In this document: piece by piece, positions 61,860 through 64,000 of the stretch | Numbering within the stretch: the stretch's first letter is position 1 | Layout of the letters: every line of letters starts with the position of its first letter | Assembly: GCA_964652025.1 (NCBI GenBank) | Contig: CAZYZX010000005.1 | Location: forward strand, 157,471-221,470 | Direction: 5' to 3' | Source of the DNA: JAEXOD01 sp964652025 | GTDB taxonomy: Bacteria; Bacteroidota; Ignavibacteria; Ignavibacteriales; Melioribacteraceae | DNA length: 64,000 nt | Program-made: the position numbers and the translations under genes | Notes under the pieces: generated by a model | Database searches by the model: none | Seen by the model: only the letters and a program-made list of their open reading frames with translations | What the model was told of the DNA's origin: nothing

Positions 61860-62864
61860 ATGAAAGTAGGTGTAATTGGACTTGGTTATTGGGGTCCAAA
61901 TTTAGTACGTAATTTTTTAAATAATGGTGATGTTGAGGAAGTGTTTGCATGTGATAAAAGTTTGAGTAGATTAAAATTTATTAAAGAACGGTTCCCAAAT
62001 GTTAAAACCACTGATAATTTTTATGATTTACTTGAATTAAAAAATGATATAAGCTGTATTGCAATTGCAACACCAGTAAATACACATTTTGAAATTGCAA
62101 AAACTTGTTTAGAACATGGGAAACATATTTGGGTTGAAAAGCCTTTTACTGCCACTTCAAGTGAAGCAGAAGAGTTAATAAAAATCTCTGAAAAAAATAA
62201 ATTAAATATTTTTGTTGACCATACTTTTATATATACCGGTGCTGTAAAAAAAATGAAAGAGCTAATTGAAAATGATGAACTCGGTCAGATATTATATTTT
62301 GACTCTGTTAGAATTAATTTAGGACTTTTTCAGCATGATGTTAATGTTATTTGGGATCTTGCACCACATGATCTATCTATTATGAAGTATTTAATCCCGA
62401 ATAATAAAATTGTTGGGGTTACAGCAAATGGTATTGCAAATTATTATGATTTTGAAAATGTTGCGCATTTAGCAATTTATTTCGAAAATAATTGTTTTGC
62501 TCATTTTCATACAAATTGGACATCACCAGTCAAAATTAGAAGAATGATAGTTGGTGGTAAGAAAAAAATGTTAGTATTTGATGACATGGAGAATTTTGAA
62601 AAAATTAAAGTTTATGATGCCGGAGTAAAAATAGAATCTAGTGAAAAAATTCATGAAGCACTAGTTCAATATCGAATGGGTGATATGTTTAGCCCTAAAG
62701 TAATGCAAACCGAAGCATTAAGCCTAGGTGTAAAAGAATTTATTGATTCAACTAATAATGGGCGTAAACCATTAACAAATGCTTATGATGGTTTAGAAGT
62801 AGTTAAAATATTAGAGGCAGCTAACAAATCAATTAAAAATAAAGGTCAATTTATCGCAATTTGA
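61860..62864 (+). CDS. Gfo/Idh/MocA oxidoreductase (second WbpB-like copy)
   Basis: A 334-residue NAD-dependent sugar oxidoreductase: VGVIGLGYWGPNLVRNFLNN, HIWVEKPFTATSSEAEELI, FDSVRINLGLFQHDVNVIWD. It resembles the protein at 31901-32893 through most of its length (shared EKP, RxNLG and APHD motifs). A good AGGGAGG precedes ATG 61860. The acetyltransferase gene begins 9 bp downstream. It likely oxidises C3 of a UDP-sugar uronate before amination. Confidence 0.85.
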   Translation: MKVGVIGLGYWGPNLVRNFLNNGDVEEVFACDKSLSRLKFIKERFPNVKTTDNFYDLLELKNDISCIAIATPVNTHFEIAKTCLEHGKHIWVEKPFTATSSEAEELIKISEKNKLNIFVDHTFIYTGAVKKMKELIENDELGQILYFDSVRINLGLFQHDVNVIWDLAPHDLSIMKYLIPNNKIVGVTANGIANYYDFENVAHLAIYFENNCFAHFHTNWTSPVKIRRMIVGGKKKMLVFDDMENFEKIKVYDAGVKIESSEKIHEALVQYRMGDMFSPKVMQTEALSLGVKEFIDSTNNGRKPLTNAYDGLEVVKILEAANKSIKNKGQFIAI

Positions 62865-62873
62865 GGTGTAAAA

Positions 62874-63344
62874 ATGGAAAAAAAGAACATTAATAATGTA
62901 AAACTTGGCGAAAATGTAAAAATTTTCGATTTTACAAATTTATATGGCTGTACAATAGGAGATAATACAAAAGTAGGTGCATTTGTTGAAATACAAAAAA
63001 ATGCAACAATTGGTAAAAACTGTAAAATTTCATCTCATACGTTTATTTGTGAAGGTGTTCATATTGAAGATAATGTTTTTGTTGGTCACAATGTTACCTT
63101 CATTAATGATAAATACCCACGTGCAGCTAATCCTGATGGTAGCCTTCAGACTGAATCTGATTGGATATTAATAGAAACTTTTGTTAAAAAAGGTGCTTCT
63201 ATTGGTTCCTCCTCTACAATCATGTGTGGAGTTACAATAGGTGAAAATGCTATTGTTGGTGCTGGTTCTGTTGTTACAAAAGATGTACCGGCAAATACAA
63301 TAGTTGCTGGTGTTCCTGCAAAGGTCTTGAAAGAAATAGTTTAA
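62874..63344 (+). CDS. Hexapeptide-repeat N-acetyltransferase (second WbpD-like copy)
   Basis: A 156-residue left-handed beta-helix acetyltransferase: GDNTKVGAFVEIQKNATIG, CKISSHTFICEGVHIEDNVF, SSTIMCGVTIGENAIVG, AGSVVTKDVPANTIVAGVPA. It is shorter than the copy at 32890 and lacks its C-terminal cysteine-containing tail. GAGGTG precedes the ATG. It ends the second amino-sugar set and is followed by a terminator. Confidence 0.87.
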   Translation: MEKKNINNVKLGENVKIFDFTNLYGCTIGDNTKVGAFVEIQKNATIGKNCKISSHTFICEGVHIEDNVFVGHNVTFINDKYPRAANPDGSLQTESDWILIETFVKKGASIGSSSTIMCGVTIGENAIVGAGSVVTKDVPANTIVAGVPAKVLKEIV

Positions 63345-63365
63345 TAAATTATTCAAATTAAGAGG

Positions 63366-63392
63366 AGCCCTCTTATCGAGGGCTATTTTTTT
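63366..63392 (+). terminator. Terminator after the second acetyltransferase
   Basis: Perfect 7-bp stem AGCCCTC / GAGGGCT (63366-63372 with 63378-63384), loop TTATC, then A and T7. It overlaps the region just before the start of the next gene. Confidence 0.9.
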
Positions 63393-64000
63393 ATGTATAA
63401 AAAAAATATATTTCCCATTTTAATATCTTTCTTCCTTTGTTTTCAAATTCACTTTGCTCAATTTTTAGTAAATAAAAATGAAAATTTTACCATATATAAT
63501 TTTATAAATGACTTAGCGGTTAAAGGATATATTCCTCAGCAAGATTATGTAAATATATTAACTGATATTGAAATTTTTAATTTACTTACAAAAGTAGAAA
63601 AGGAAAATTATAACAGTTTAACAACTGTAGAAAAAGATAAAATAAAATACTTTAAAGAACTATATTTTACTTTTAATAAAGATAAAAGCTTTTTACAAAA
63701 TAATTTAATTGATGGCGTTAAAAATTGGGTTAGTAAAGATGATGTTGCATTTTTTAAGTATAAAGATTCTCTATTTACATTAAAATTTAATCCAATAGTA
63801 AAAGTTGGTGTAGCAAAATATAAGGATGAAACGCAAAAATATTTGGGTTGGGGATTTAATACTTACGGTAAGATAGGGAATAACTTTGGCTTTAGGATGG
63901 ATTTTAGTGATAACTCGTTAGATGCAAAAAACTATCAGCCAAGTCAATCATTCGAAAATACTATAGGTAAAATATACACCCGCGCAACTAAAAACCATTA
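63393..64000 (+). CDS. Outer-membrane protein, Wzi-like capsule assembly family, 5' part
   Basis: An open frame from ATG 63393 runs off the right edge without a stop codon (202 codons seen). It starts with a signal peptide (MYKKNIFPILISFFLCFQIHFAQ). The next part resembles the N-terminal region of Wzi-type proteins (NFTIYNFINDLAVKGYIPQQ), and the later LGWGFNTYGKIGNNFGFRMD looks like the first strands of a beta-barrel. Wzi proteins anchor capsular polysaccharide to the outer membrane, which fits the position at the end of this locus. The family call is tentative. It starts within a few bases of the preceding terminator and shows no Shine-Dalgarno sequence. Confidence 0.6.
   Translation, partial: MYKKNIFPILISFFLCFQIHFAQFLVNKNENFTIYNFINDLAVKGYIPQQDYVNILTDIEIFNLLTKVEKENYNSLTTVEKDKIKYFKELYFTFNKDKSFLQNNLIDGVKNWVSKDDVAFFKYKDSLFTLKFNPIVKVGVAKYKDETQKYLGWGFNTYGKIGNNFGFRMDFSDNSLDAKNYQPSQSFENTIGKIYTRATKNH

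Noticed and set aside
63168..63356. 62-residue minus-strand frame rich in Cys/Asn/Ser opposite the acetyltransferase
   Set aside because: The composition reflects the antisense of the hexapeptide repeats; no start signal.

Overview
The window looks like a chromosomal segment of an AT-rich, Gram-negative member of the Bacteroidota/Chlorobiota (FCB) group, most likely an Ignavibacteria-type bacterium. This rests on a secreted protein with a classic type IX secretion C-terminal sorting domain (NYPNPFNPTTKI...), on promoters of the Bacteroidetes type (TTG-N19-TAnnTTTG), on a DUF5723 outer-membrane protein, on two-component-style propeller repeats, and on frequent TTG start codons. No rRNA, tRNA, CRISPR array or IS transposase was seen.

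Layout. (1) 1-4150: end of atpG, then the ffh-rpsP-khpA-rimM-trmD-rplS translation/secretion cluster, closed by a terminator. (2) 4159-9244: an MqnA-like gene facing a four-gene minus-strand operon (add, unknown, hutU, serA). (3) 9526-18920: cell-envelope and signalling genes: two TPR proteins, a DUF3467 protein, a two-propeller transmembrane adenylate cyclase, a T9SS cargo protein, a lipoprotein and a DUF5723 outer-membrane protein, most separated by clear hairpin terminators. (4) 18927-26831: a fused Kgd-type 2-oxoglutarate dehydrogenase, a GNAT enzyme, a SprA-related HEEAH protein, and the minus-strand set plsY-htrA-purB. (5) 27073-30543: glycogen phosphorylase and an unknown gene.

(6) 30559-64000 is a large surface-polysaccharide (capsule/O-antigen) locus of the Wzx/Wzy type. 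It starts with a WbpA-B-D-E set for UDP-GlcNAc3NAcA-type sugars. This is followed by an interrupting accessory stretch: proC between two copies of a 21-bp direct repeat, an MNT/HEPN pair, and a small gene paired with a second nucleotidyltransferase. Next come gmd and fcl (GDP-L-fucose), split by a small heptamer-flanked four-helix-bundle element. Then comes a tightly overlapping eight-gene run: wzx, sugar nucleotidyltransferase, dehydratase, aminotransferase, PglD-like acyltransferase, acyl carrier protein, adenylating ligase and FabG-like reductase. This run appears to make and export a 4-amino sugar with a special N-acyl group. It is followed by glycosyltransferases, a Wzy-like polymerase, a CapK/bi-domain oxidoreductase/toroid trio, a DUF354 protein, a second aminotransferase/oxidoreductase/acetyltransferase set around the WbaP-like initiating sugar transferase, and the start of a Wzi-like outer-membrane protein cut by the window end.

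The parts most worth a second look are the 51-bp inverted heptamer repeats around the four-helix-bundle gene between gmd and fcl, the acyl-carrier-protein cassette for sugar decoration, the nucleotidyltransferase modules, and the double-propeller cyclase. All functional calls come from reading motifs and translated sequence by eye; no database search was run.
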